Assembly: GCA_013416395.1 (NCBI GenBank)
Contig: JACCEP010000001.1
Location: forward strand, 496,001-560,000
DNA: 64,000 nt
Direction: 5' to 3'
From: Alcaligenaceae bacterium
Lineage (GTDB): Bacteria; Pseudomonadota; Gammaproteobacteria; Burkholderiales; Burkholderiaceae_B
Shown: positions 8,548 to 17,001 of the stretch, one piece after another
How positions within the stretch are numbered: position 1 is the stretch's first letter
Layout of the letters: each line of letters starts with the position of its first letter
Translations under genes and position numbers: made by a program
The notes under the pieces: model-generated
Told to the model about the DNA's origin: nothing
Seen by the model: the letters and a program-made list of their open reading frames with translations, nothing else
The model's database searches: none

Positions 8548-9578
8548 AAACTCTCTTCAGAAATAGACATAGGCATGTTCATCGGCAAGTGGGCAGCGTT
8601 TCCCTCGCCGCGTTCACGCAACGCTTGCGTTTGCAGCAGCTGCGCGACCACCGCGATGGCAATGATTTCAGGCGCCTTGCCCAGAATGCCTTCTATGCCA
8701 ACCGGGCACGTCATCTGCGCCAACCGCTCGGGTGACACACCGCGCTCAGTCAGCCGCCGCTCAAACTTGCGTCGCTTTGTGCGTGAGCCAATCAAACCAA
8801 AATATGCAAAGTCATCGCGTCGAAAAATTTGCTGACAAAGGCGTTGATCCAGGGCATGGCAGTGCGTCATCACCAGAAAGAAACTGCCGGCAGGGGCCTG
8901 TGCAATAACGGCTTCAGGTGTGTCGGTGGCTTCTATTGTTACGCTTTCTGGTACGTTGCCCGGAAACTGCGCGTCACGCTCATCCACCCACGTTACCGTG
9001 CAGGGCAGCGTCGCCAACACACGCACAATGGCCTGGCCCACATGCCCGGCGCCGAACAATACCACGTGCATCTCGGGGGGCGCCAACAGCTCAGTCATGG
9101 ATAGCCTGCCGCCCATGTCTGTGAGCACACAACGCGCATGCCTGCCAGCACTGGGCCATGCTTCATCTGGGCCTAGCGTTGTGACGGAAACCGGCCCCGC
9201 ATGCTCGTTGTCTGCACCACGCAAAACGCGAGTGCGCAGGCATGCCCGCCCAGCCTGCAGCCACGTGGTATCGGCAGCGGTCAGTGTTTCAAATGCCAGC
9301 GTCGCTACACCGCCACAGCACTGGCCCAGGCTGGGGCCCAAAGCCATGCGCTCAACACGGCAGGCTGGGTCGCCATCTGCCAACATGTTGCGGGCAATAT
9401 CGGTGGCGCACCACTCAAGATGCCCACCACCTATGGTCAGGCACTGTTCGGCCGCAGTAACCAGCATTTTTGCCCCCGCCTCGCGCGGTGTCGATCCTTC
9501 CGCCCTGGCCACGGTGACCAGCACCACGGCACCGTTGCGCGCGATCAAGTGCAGAGCTGCGCTAATCCAGTCGTTCAT
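8544..9578 (-). CDS. xdhC: Xanthine dehydrogenase accessory protein XdhC
   Basis: XdhC binds molybdenum cofactor, helps add the sulfido ligand and inserts it into XdhB. The 344-residue protein has the N-terminal XdhC/CoxI domain (VARAEGSTPREAGAKMLV, GGGHLEW) and a C-terminal Rossmann-like part (VVLFGAGHVGQA, FGLIGSRTKRRKF, CPVGIEGILGKAPEIIA). The ATG at 9578 follows a good GGGAGG site. It sits 31 bp downstream of xdhB and overlaps guaD by 4 bp. Confidence 0.93.
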   Translation of the reverse strand: MNDWISAALHLIARNGAVVLVTVARAEGSTPREAGAKMLVTAAEQCLTIGGGHLEWCATDIARNMLADGDPACRVERMALGPSLGQCCGGVATLAFETLTAADTTWLQAGRACLRTRVLRGADNEHAGPVSVTTLGPDEAWPSAGRHARCVLTDMGGRLSMTELLAPPEMHVVLFGAGHVGQAIVRVLATLPCTVTWVDERDAQFPGNVPESVTIEATDTPEAVIAQAPAGSFFLVMTHCHALDQRLCQQIFRRDDFAYFGLIGSRTKRRKFERRLTERGVSPERLAQMTCPVGIEGILGKAPEIIAIAVVAQLLQTQALRERGEGNAAHLPMNMPMSISEESL

Positions 9579-9609
9579 CGCCTCCCTTCCTCTCAAGATG
9601 CGTTGCCGC

Positions 9610-11973
9610 TCACGGGTGAGTGGTGCTCATCTCATTCTCCTGCAAACGCAGTTGAGTCACTGCATTCAGAATGGCTTCCGGCGTAGCTGGCGCATTAAGC
9701 TGCGGCTCATGGCGGTAATCAGCCACGCTGGCCACCGCATCCCGTATGGCGTTAAAAACGCTAAATGGCAGCAGCAGCGGAGGCTCGCCCACGGCCTTGG
9801 AATGGAAAACCGTATCCTTGGCGTTGCGGTTGTTGTACAGGCTGACACGAAAATCGGTTGGGCAATCACTGACCGACGGTATTTTGTACGTCGATGGCGC
9901 ATGCGTCATGAGACGCCCCTCCTGGTTCCAGACCAGCTCTTCGGTTGTAAGCCAGCCCATGCCCTGAATAAACGCCCCCTCGATCTGGCCGATATCCAGT
10001 GCCGGGTTAATAGACTGGCCCACATCGTGCAGTGCATCGGCCCGCACCAGCTTCCATTCACCGGTCAGCGTATCGATAATTACCTCAGACACGGCAGCGC
10101 CGTATGCGAAGTAAAAAAAGGGCTCGCCCGTCATGGTTTGCTTGTCCCAGCGGATGCCGGGCGTTGCGTAAAAGCCTTCCGACCACAACTGCACCTGGGC
10201 CCAATAGGCAGCGTCCACAACTTCAACAAAAGGCACGCTTTGGCCGTTGACGGCGACCTTGCCATCGGCAAACACCACGTCGTCAGGTTTGCCGCCCCAC
10301 TTGTCTGCCGCCACGCTGGCCAGGCGTCGTCGTATGCGCGCTGCGGCATCCTGCGCCGCCTTGCCGTTCAGGTCGGTGCCGGTAGAGGCCGCCGTGGCCG
10401 AGGTATTGGCAACCTTGCTGGTATCGGTCGCGGTGACGCGCACACGCTCCATGGGCAAGCCCAGTTCACTGGCGGTCACTTGGGCAACCTTGGTGTTTAA
10501 GCCCTGACCCATTTCGGTACCGCCATGGTTTACCAGCACCGAGCCATCACGGTAAACGTGCACCAGCGCGCCTGCCTGGTTAAAGGCTGGCACATTGAAC
10601 GAAATACCAAACTTAACCGGCGTCAGCGCCAACCCGCGCTTGAGCACCGGGCTGTGGCGATTAAACGCGCGCACAGCCTCACGGCGTGCACGGTAGTCGC
10701 TGTCGGCTTCAAGCTGATCGACCAGCGGGTGCAAAATATTGTCAGTGACCGCCTGCCCATAAGGTGTGGTGTCGCGGCCTTTGTCACCATAAAAATTTGC
10801 ACGCCGTATATCCAGGGCATCGCGGCCAAGCTTGCGCGCAATCATGTCGAGCATGACCTCTGTCATCAACGCACCCTGTGGCCCACCAAAGCCGCGAAAC
10901 GCGGTATTTGACTGCGAGTTGGTTTTGCCACAAAGACTGCGAATGTCTATGTCAGGCAGGTAATACGCATTATCGACATGGCACATGGCCCGCGTGGCCA
11001 CCGCTTCAGACAAGTCCGCCGAAAACCCGGCCCTCAGCGTCATGTCTACCGTTGCCCCAAGAATGCGCCCTGTGTCGTCAAAGCCCACGGCGTACTCGTA
11101 ATAAAAGCCATGGCGCTTGCCCGTTATCATGAAGTCATCATCACGATCGAGCCGCAGCTTTACCGGGCGGTTAAGCCGGGTGGCAGCAATAGCTGCCACA
11201 CAGGCGAACAGCGCCGACTGCGATTCCTTGCCACCAAACCCTCCACCCATGCGGCGGCACTCGACCAAGACCTGATGCGAGTGCCAGCCCAAGGCATGGG
11301 CAATGACTGCCTGCATCTCACTGGGGTGCTGGGTCGAACACCATACATGCACACCCTGCCCTTCTTTGGGCACCGCATAAGATATTTGCCCTTCGAGATA
11401 AAACTGTTCTTGTCCGTTGCATTCAAACGTACCACGCAAGGAATAAGGCGCTTCTTCAATGACGGTTTCCGGGTTGCCGCGACGCATGTGCAGCGGCGGC
11501 AATACCATGGCATTTTCTGCCTTGGCTTGCTGCGGCGTCAGCACCGCCGGCAACACGTCATAGCTAACCTGCGCAAGGCGCGCCGCGCGGCGCGCTGCAT
11601 CGTGAGACTCAGCAATCACGGCGAACATGGGCTGGCCAATATACTGAACCCTATCATCAGCCAACACCGGCTCATCATGAATGACCGGGCCACAGTTGTT
11701 TTCGCCCGGTATGTCGCTGGCTGTCAGCACAGCCACCACGCCTGGCGCCTTGCGCACAGGGTCAAGATCCATGGCCACAATGCGCGCATGCGCCTTGGCT
11801 GAAAGGCCAAGCGCACAATGCACCGTGCCGTGCAGCTCGGGGATATCATCGGTGTAAGTGGCTTCGCCGCTTACATGCAATGCGGCAGACTCATGTGGCA
11901 GCGACTGCCCCGTTGCCTTGCCTGTGCCGGCATTAACCGGGTCAGCCATAAACGCTTCTGTCTGCGTATTCAT
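9610..11973 (-). CDS. xdhB: Xanthine dehydrogenase, molybdopterin-binding large subunit
   Basis: This subunit hydroxylates hypoxanthine and xanthine to urate at a molybdenum centre. The 787-residue protein carries Moco-binding GGGFGGKE (about residues 248-255), AFRGFGGPQG, NHGGTEMGQG and the VGEPPL loop near the C-terminus containing the catalytic glutamate. Length matches bacterial XdhB. It begins 9 bp after the xdhA stop. Together XdhA and XdhB form the heterotetrameric bacterial enzyme, probably cytoplasmic because no signal peptide is seen. Confidence 0.95.
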   Translation of the reverse strand: MNTQTEAFMADPVNAGTGKATGQSLPHESAALHVSGEATYTDDIPELHGTVHCALGLSAKAHARIVAMDLDPVRKAPGVVAVLTASDIPGENNCGPVIHDEPVLADDRVQYIGQPMFAVIAESHDAARRAARLAQVSYDVLPAVLTPQQAKAENAMVLPPLHMRRGNPETVIEEAPYSLRGTFECNGQEQFYLEGQISYAVPKEGQGVHVWCSTQHPSEMQAVIAHALGWHSHQVLVECRRMGGGFGGKESQSALFACVAAIAATRLNRPVKLRLDRDDDFMITGKRHGFYYEYAVGFDDTGRILGATVDMTLRAGFSADLSEAVATRAMCHVDNAYYLPDIDIRSLCGKTNSQSNTAFRGFGGPQGALMTEVMLDMIARKLGRDALDIRRANFYGDKGRDTTPYGQAVTDNILHPLVDQLEADSDYRARREAVRAFNRHSPVLKRGLALTPVKFGISFNVPAFNQAGALVHVYRDGSVLVNHGGTEMGQGLNTKVAQVTASELGLPMERVRVTATDTSKVANTSATAASTGTDLNGKAAQDAAARIRRRLASVAADKWGGKPDDVVFADGKVAVNGQSVPFVEVVDAAYWAQVQLWSEGFYATPGIRWDKQTMTGEPFFYFAYGAAVSEVIIDTLTGEWKLVRADALHDVGQSINPALDIGQIEGAFIQGMGWLTTEELVWNQEGRLMTHAPSTYKIPSVSDCPTDFRVSLYNNRNAKDTVFHSKAVGEPPLLLPFSVFNAIRDAVASVADYRHEPQLNAPATPEAILNAVTQLRLQENEMSTTHP

Positions 11974-11982
11974 GGTGTCACC

Positions 11983-13464
11983 TCACAGCGCGTCAACGGC
12001 GGCAAACACATTGGTTTCATGTGCAGCCAGCGGCGCGTCAGAACGGGTCTCAAAATAAAAGCGCAACAACAGGTTTTGCGCACCCAGCAGGCGGTATGCA
12101 CTGCTAGCGCGCATGTCAGTCAAGGGGGCGTAATCACGCGCCAGCGCCTGCATGGCCTGTTTCGCCGTCGCTTCCGTCCAGGGTTGGCCCTCAAGTGCCT
12201 GCTCAGCCTGTGTGGCGCGCTTGGGCGTTGCCGCTACGCCACCCAATGCAATACGCGCCGCCGTTATCGTGTTGCCGTCCAGCGCAATCGCAAAGGCCGC
12301 GCACACGGCCGAGATGTCCTGATCAAATCGTTTGGACAACTTGTAGGTGCGAAAACGTTGTTGGGGCACGGAAAGCGGCACCTGCATGCCTTCGACAAAT
12401 TCACCTTCTTCCAGCGCGGTTTTCTGATAATCAAGATAAAAATCTTCAAGTGGCATGTCGCGCTGACGCTTACCTTTGCGCAGCACGATACGCGTGCCCA
12501 ATGCGATGAGCGCGGGCATGGAGTCACCAATGGGCGAACCGTTGGCCAGGTTGCCGCCCAGCGTGCCGGCATTGCGAATAGGGTGTGACGCAAACCGCCG
12601 GTGCATTTCGTCGAGCTGCGGATAATGCTGTACCAATTTACCGTAGGCTTCATTAAGCGATGCGCCCGCACCGATATAAAGATGATCATCTGTTTGCGTA
12701 ATGGTGCGCAGTTCTGCCACCTGCCCAACGTAAATAAGATGAGGCAATTGGCGCATCTGCTTGGTTACCCACAGACCCACGTCTGTACTGCCTGCCACGA
12801 TGCGGGCATCGGGGTACTCAATACGCATCTGTGCCAATTGTGCAAGCGTACGCGGGGCATGGAACACCTGATCGCCTGCGTGATACGCAAGCGGTTGTTG
12901 ACGCTGCATCGACGCTAACGCCCTGGCCAAACCTGCCCGATCAAAGTCAATGCGCGGCAGGTCAAACATGGCCTGGGTCGCATCGATGATCGGACGATAA
13001 CCGGTACAGCGGCACAGGTTGCCCGACAAGACGGTATTGACTTGCAATCGATCGGGCTTCGGGCCCGTGGGGTCGTGATCAAGATACAGCGCCCACATCG
13101 ACATCACGAATCCGGGCGTGCAAAAGCCGCACTGCGAACCATGCAGGTCAACCATGGCCTGTTGAACGGGATGCAGTGCACCGTCAGGCTGGCGCAAATC
13201 TTCAACCGTGAAAATGGCCTTGCCATCGAGCGCAGGCAGAAACTGAATACAGGCGTTAATGGCCCTAAGGCTTACACCGCCGTTTTCATCCAGCTCACCG
13301 ACCACCACGGTGCACGCGCCGCAATCGCCTTCGGCACACCCTTCTTTGGTGCCGGTACGACGGAGGTCTTCGCGAAGAAACTGCAATAGTGTGCACGTGG
13401 TGGGCTTGCCCGCCACTTCGTGAATTTGGCCGCGATAATAAAGGCGGATGGTGTTCGTCTCCAT
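11983..13464 (-). CDS. xdhA: Xanthine dehydrogenase, FeS/FAD small subunit
   Basis: XdhA moves electrons from molybdenum to NAD+ through two 2Fe-2S clusters and FAD. The 493-residue protein has the plant-type ferredoxin motif GCAEGDCGACT (about residues 40-50), the second cluster motifs CGFCTPGF and CRCTGY, and the FAD-binding block GTLGGNLANGSP. The open frame extends to 13563, but the ATG at 13464 (METNTIRLYY) starts at the ferredoxin domain and follows GAAAGG. It is the first gene of xdhABC-guaD, divergent from a LysR gene with a 153-bp shared promoter region. Confidence 0.95.
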   Translation of the reverse strand: METNTIRLYYRGQIHEVAGKPTTCTLLQFLREDLRRTGTKEGCAEGDCGACTVVVGELDENGGVSLRAINACIQFLPALDGKAIFTVEDLRQPDGALHPVQQAMVDLHGSQCGFCTPGFVMSMWALYLDHDPTGPKPDRLQVNTVLSGNLCRCTGYRPIIDATQAMFDLPRIDFDRAGLARALASMQRQQPLAYHAGDQVFHAPRTLAQLAQMRIEYPDARIVAGSTDVGLWVTKQMRQLPHLIYVGQVAELRTITQTDDHLYIGAGASLNEAYGKLVQHYPQLDEMHRRFASHPIRNAGTLGGNLANGSPIGDSMPALIALGTRIVLRKGKRQRDMPLEDFYLDYQKTALEEGEFVEGMQVPLSVPQQRFRTYKLSKRFDQDISAVCAAFAIALDGNTITAARIALGGVAATPKRATQAEQALEGQPWTEATAKQAMQALARDYAPLTDMRASSAYRLLGAQNLLLRFYFETRSDAPLAAHETNVFAAVDAL

Positions 13465-13582
13465 GACAGGCCTTTCAAGAAAGCTTTTAGTCAACATAGC
13501 ACCCGATAGGGCTGGCGACATTTGCACGCGATGATGATGACTATCACTTCGTGCCGCAGGCACGCCCGGCCTGGCTTGCCAC

Positions 13583-13594
13583 TAGGCATGCCTA
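13583..13594. promoter_or_regulatory. Perfect palindrome, candidate LysR operator between xdhA and lysR
   Basis: TAGGCATGCCTA is a perfect 12-bp palindrome with the T-N10-A frame near that of LysR boxes (T-N11-A). It lies 24 bp upstream of the divergent LysR start and about 120 bp upstream of xdhA, the usual place for a recognition site serving both genes. A second hairpin, CGTGCC-GCA-GGCACG, occurs at 13550-13564. Binding is inferred. Confidence 0.4.
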
Positions 13595-13617
13595 CCCCTT
13601 CACGACATAATACCCCT

Positions 13618-14541
13618 ATGGAACGACAGCGTGAACCGATAGAAACCTCTCTGCTACGGGTGTTGCATGTACTGCTCACCGAGCAGAGCGTATCGCGTTC
13701 GGCCATCAAATTGGGTTTATCGCAGCCTGCGGTCAGTAACTCGTTGCGCCGTCTGCGTGCCATTACGGGCGATCCTCTTTTGGTGCGATGCAAAAACGGC
13801 ATGGTCGCCACCGAGAGAGCGCGCGAGATTTTGATTCATACTGCCGAAGCGCTGGCGGCCATAGACCGCATTACTCAACCACCCTCCAACTTTTCACCCA
13901 TTCAAACCACGCGCGAATTTAAAATCGGGGCGCCCGATTACCTGGATGCTTTGTTTTTGCCCAATATTGCCGAGATGCTGTTCAAGCAGGCACCATCGGC
14001 CCGCCTTATCGTGCACCCCATTAATGCAGAATTCGACTACCAGGGCGCACTTGGAAGCGGCGCGCTGGATATAGTGGTGGGCAATTGGCTGGCACCCCCG
14101 GCGCAACTGCATACTTCTCAGTTATTTGAAGACGAGGTCGTCTGCATGCTGGGCCTGCACCACCCACTGGCGTCAAAAGGCATTAGCCTCAAGCATTATC
14201 TGAACATGAAGCATCTGGCACCTACGCCTTATGTGTCAGAGCGCACCAGTTTTATCGATGGTTACCTTGCCGAGCACGGCCACAAGCGCAACATTCAAAT
14301 GACGATTCCGTACTTTGGGCTAGTGCCTTACATACTGATGTCCACCGACATGGTGTTTACAACAGGGCGACAGTTTGCGCAGCACTATGCGCGCTACCTG
14401 CCTGTAAAAGTGCTTGAGTCACCCGTTAAGTTTCCACCCATGCGTTTTTATCAGCTCTGGCACGAACGCGCGCATCAAGCGCCTGAAATCGTCTGGCTGC
14501 GTCGGCGTATTACTGAAGTGGCTGCCAGGCTTGCTGGCTAA
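13618..14541 (+). CDS. LysR family transcriptional regulator (xdh side, copy 2)
   Basis: This 307-residue LysR regulator has an N-terminal helix-turn-helix (KLGLSQPAVSNSLRRLRAITGDPLLVR) and a type-2 periplasmic-binding-like effector domain. An in-frame start exists at 13522, but the ATG at 13618 (MERQREPIETSLL) matches the normal LysR beginning and leaves room for a promoter. It is divergent from xdhABC-guaD, the classic LysR arrangement, so that operon is the likely target. It ends with FPPMRFYQLWHER, like the LysR at 6124; the two probably arose by duplication. Confidence 0.87.
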   Translation: MERQREPIETSLLRVLHVLLTEQSVSRSAIKLGLSQPAVSNSLRRLRAITGDPLLVRCKNGMVATERAREILIHTAEALAAIDRITQPPSNFSPIQTTREFKIGAPDYLDALFLPNIAEMLFKQAPSARLIVHPINAEFDYQGALGSGALDIVVGNWLAPPAQLHTSQLFEDEVVCMLGLHHPLASKGISLKHYLNMKHLAPTPYVSERTSFIDGYLAEHGHKRNIQMTIPYFGLVPYILMSTDMVFTTGRQFAQHYARYLPVKVLESPVKFPPMRFYQLWHERAHQAPEIVWLRRRITEVAARLAG

Positions 14542-14844
14542 GACGACCATGCTCCAGCCCATATTGCTGCAGACTCAATCTGCAGCTAATCGTTGCGCGT
14601 CGGAAGTAGCCGCGACGCTGACCGTCTCGCCCAGGCAAGTAGCGGCCTTGCGCACGAACAACACACGGGTCAGACATCGGCAGATACGTGCTCGCCTATA
14701 TGCGTTATTAAACTTGGCGCTGTCGCAACCCGCAAAGTCTTCGTACACTACCCACGGTAAGCACGCCCACCATGCACGCTTATGGCCTCTGGCCCATCAC
14801 GCTTTCAATCCGATAAAAAACACTCTCCAACCAAAGAGCCAACC
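14542..14844. other. Gap between lysR and uraD, one hairpin
   Basis: This 303-bp stretch holds no convincing gene. GCTGCAGA (14566-14573) pairs with TCTGCAGC (14579-14586) around CTCAA shortly after the LysR stop. It has no T-run but could end that transcript. The rest should contain the uraD-allA promoter; no operator matching the GntR or LysR candidates was recognised. Confidence 0.4.
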
Positions 14845-15384
14845 ATGACGCAAACCCAGGCGCCAGCCCTTACTCTCGATGAGCTTTCTTCACTTTCACA
14901 AGAGGCGTTTACTGAACGGCTCGGTGATGTCTTTGAACACTCTCCGTGGATTGCCAAGAATGCATGGCAAGCACGCCCGTTTGCCAGCGTACAGGCTTTG
15001 CATAACGCGATGACGCAGGTTGTAGAGCAGGCTGCTGGCGAGAAGAAGCTGGCGTTGATCAGCGCCCACCCTGAGCTTGCAGGCAAAGAGGCAGCCAGCG
15101 GTACGCTGACCATGGCTTCGACCGATGAGCAGCGCGGTGCGGGGCTAGATCAGTGCAGCGCAGAAGAGTTGCAGCGGCTGCGGCAGCTCAATGCCACCTA
15201 CCGCAAGCGCTTTGGCTTTCCGTTTGTCGTTGCGGTCAAGGGCCTGAGCCGTTACCAGATCATGGATGCCATCGAATCACGTTTGCGCAATGATCGCGAT
15301 ACCGAGCTTGCCGCCTGTTTGCGCGAAATCGGCAAGATTGCCCGGTTTCGGCTAGACAGCCTGCTGGGCGGAGAAACGGCATGA
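14845..15384 (+). CDS. uraD: OHCU decarboxylase
   Basis: UraD decarboxylates 2-oxo-4-hydroxy-4-carboxy-5-ureidoimidazoline to S-allantoin, following UraH. The 179-residue helical protein has the family signature HPELAGK (catalytic His near residue 75 region), LNATYRKRFGFPFVVAVKG and the C-terminal LREIGKIARFRL. The ATG at 14845 (MTQTQAPALT) is preferred to an upstream frame start at 14782. It overlaps allA by 4 bp (ATGA). The uraD-allA pair completes the ureide route. Confidence 0.94.
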   Translation: MTQTQAPALTLDELSSLSQEAFTERLGDVFEHSPWIAKNAWQARPFASVQALHNAMTQVVEQAAGEKKLALISAHPELAGKEAASGTLTMASTDEQRGAGLDQCSAEELQRLRQLNATYRKRFGFPFVVAVKGLSRYQIMDAIESRLRNDRDTELAACLREIGKIARFRLDSLLGGETA

Positions 15385-15881
15385 GCACACCTTACCTTAC
15401 TGCAGAAACGCTGACTCGGGCTGGTTTTGCGTCGTTTGGGGATGTTATCGAAGCTACGGATGACGTCAACCATTTCACGATTAACGATGGCAATACCGAG
15501 CGCTATCATGATTTGGCCAATATCGAGCCTGGTGAGCAGGGCAAGGCTATTGTTTCTATTTTTCGTGGCCAGCCGCGCACGTTGCCGTTTACGGTAAGCA
15601 TGATGGAGCGGCACCCGCGCGCGAGTCAGGCGTTTATTCCGCTTAATGGTCGGCCTTACCTGGTTGTTGTGGCACCTGCGGGCGATCCGCCTGGCCCGAA
15701 TGATCTTCGTGTGTTTTTGTGTCGGGGGGATCAGGGGGTTAATTATGCCAAAGGGGTCTGGCATCATCCTTTGCTTGCGTTAGGCGACGTTGCTGATTTT
15801 CTTGTAATTGACCGTAGTGGGCCTGGTGAAAATTGTGATGTGATTACTTTGACGGAAAGTCGTCAAATCACCAGCCCCTAA
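15381..15881 (+). CDS. allA: Ureidoglycolate lyase
   Basis: AllA cleaves ureidoglycolate to glyoxylate and urea, the last ureide step. The 166-residue cupin-fold protein has the N-terminal FASFGDVIE, YHDLANIE, FRGQPRTLPFTVSMMERHP and C-terminal KGVWHHPLLAL motifs, which contain the family's His positions. The ATG overlaps the uraD stop by 4 bp, so the two are coupled. Glyoxylate made here could enter central metabolism via malate synthase G at 31892. Confidence 0.94.
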   Translation: MSTPYLTAETLTRAGFASFGDVIEATDDVNHFTINDGNTERYHDLANIEPGEQGKAIVSIFRGQPRTLPFTVSMMERHPRASQAFIPLNGRPYLVVVAPAGDPPGPNDLRVFLCRGDQGVNYAKGVWHHPLLALGDVADFLVIDRSGPGENCDVITLTESRQITSP

Positions 15882-15897
15882 AGCAATATCGCACTTT

Positions 15898-15920
15898 GCA
15901 CTGCCCTGCGAGGGCGGTGC
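15898..15920. terminator. Bidirectional hairpin between allA and higA
   Basis: GCACTGCCCT (15898-15907) pairs with AGGGCGGTGC (15911-15920), with one T.G wobble, around GCG. TTATTT follows on the plus strand. It lies between convergent stops at 15881 and 15925 and fits a shared terminator. Confidence 0.6.
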
Positions 15921-15924
15921 TTAT

Positions 15925-16347
15925 TTAATGTACGGGGCTGACGGGTTCAATGAACAGATCTGCACTGACGTGAAACCGCGCTACTAAAGCGGCAATCTGG
16001 CGGGCATTAAGCAAGCGGCGCCCGGAAAGAATTTCGGACACTACGCCTTGGCTCCCTATTTCCGGCAAATCAGTCTGCGTCAGGCCGTGCTGCTCCATGA
16101 AAAACCGTAGCATCTCGCGTGGCGACGCTACCGGAAAAACATGGTTCTTATCGTCATAATCAGCGATCAGGCCGCTGACCAGCCCAAATAAGCCGGACAG
16201 CTCCCCCCCATCTCCCGCCAGCCCGCTTTCAATCAAGCCATCGGCCAGGGCGACCATGCGGTCGTAATCTGTCTCGTTATGAATGGGGCCTATCCCTGTT
16301 ACGACTTGCAGGGCAGCCCAGCTTGCTCGAATGTCGTTTAGTTTCAT
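15925..16347 (-). CDS. higA: HigA-type antitoxin, XRE family
   Basis: This 140-residue antitoxin has an acidic N-terminal half (HNETDYDRMVALADGLIE) and a C-terminal Xre helix-turn-helix (MLRFFMEQHGLTQTDLPEIGSQGVVSEILSGRRLLNARQ), as in HigA proteins. The ATG at 16347 overlaps the higB stop by 4 bp (ATGA); a TTG at 16356 is less likely. It should neutralise HigB and repress the operon through the palindrome upstream of higB. The toxin-first order is characteristic of hig loci. Confidence 0.85.
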   Translation of the reverse strand: MKLNDIRASWAALQVVTGIGPIHNETDYDRMVALADGLIESGLAGDGGELSGLFGLVSGLIADYDDKNHVFPVASPREMLRFFMEQHGLTQTDLPEIGSQGVVSEILSGRRLLNARQIAALVARFHVSADLFIEPVSPVH

Positions 16348-16631
16348 TTTTTCCAAGCTCCCTTGTCATATTCAGCATGCGTCAAAACATGCTTGATGTA
16401 AGCCACCTGATGCGCCGAATGCAAGAAAGCGATCAGACGGTATTTGTTGCCGCCAATATTAAATACATATAAATCTCCCACCCTGTCCACGCTTGCGAAC
16501 TGCTGACGCAAGGCATTGAAGCTGCTAAACACATGCAGCTCCATCGCTCTGCGCCACGCCTGTAATGGCGCTCTTGCTTCTGGGTGCTTAGCGGCGAATT
16601 CGGCCAGGCGGCGGTTTGTGATAACTCTCAT
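16344..16631 (-). CDS. higB: HigB-type toxin (mRNA interferase family)
   Basis: This 95-residue protein matches the HigB_toxin family: basic N-terminus, central VFNIGGNKYRLIAFLHSAHQVAYIKHVLTHAEYDKGAW. The family cleaves ribosome-bound mRNA. It is complete and upstream of higA. It lies between purine genes and copCD with a poorly conserved stretch beyond it, consistent with an acquired module. Activity is inferred from family; the fold-defining GGNKYR and THAEYD segments are present. Confidence 0.87.
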   Translation of the reverse strand: MRVITNRRLAEFAAKHPEARAPLQAWRRAMELHVFSSFNALRQQFASVDRVGDLYVFNIGGNKYRLIAFLHSAHQVAYIKHVLTHAEYDKGAWKK

Positions 16632-16640
16632 GTTGGGATT

Positions 16641-16655
16641 ATCTCAAAATGAGAT
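16641..16655. promoter_or_regulatory. Candidate HigA operator
   Basis: ATCTCA-AAA-TGAGAT is a perfect inverted repeat with a 3-bp spacer starting 9 bp upstream of the higB start. The minus strand has a CATAATCT run that could act as a -10 element overlapping it. Autorepression by HigA is inferred from this position. Confidence 0.5.
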
Positions 16656-17001
16656 TATGACCGCAAGACATCCTTTCAGCCCACACGTTTCATCATAGAG
16701 TTGGGGCTGTTGATTTTCAGAATCGAGCAGCTGACCGCCGCCGGGAGGCAGTGGGCTCGAATAAGCCCACGGGTGCGCGCACTAGGTTCGACGGGTCCTG
16801 ATCCTGTACAAGGTCTGACAGGCGTCCTACCCATCGCGGATCAGGGCATTGCTGGCTTCGACGTCCCGTCCTGGCGGGTGTGTTTGCAACCACGGCGGTG
16901 TCTGAAGCACGCTGCGTCAATGATCATTGGCGTGTTCCGTAGCTCGGATGTAAAGTAGCCAGATTGAGGTGTTTCACACCTCTCGGTTTACGGAGTCATG
17001 T
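16656..17001. other. Noncoding stretch between higB and copC
   Basis: These 346 bp contain no credible gene; an 85-codon frame has no recognisable features. Two hairpins are present: GTGGGCT-CGAATA-AGCCCAC (16751-16770) and GAGGTGT-TTC-ACACCTC (16966-16982), the latter just before copC and so possibly in its 5' leader. The region may be a decayed remnant from the insertion that brought higBA, but no element ends were recognised. Confidence 0.3.

Noticed and set aside
7636-8835. A 399-codon frame opposite guaD and xdhC
   Set aside because: Overlaps two certain genes and lacks features.
8920-10500. A 526-codon plus-strand frame across xdhC and xdhB
   Set aside because: It crosses two well-supported minus-strand genes and has no recognisable motif.
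16701-16958. An 85-codon frame between higB and copC
   Set aside because: No ribosome site, no family resemblance, and hairpins interrupt it.
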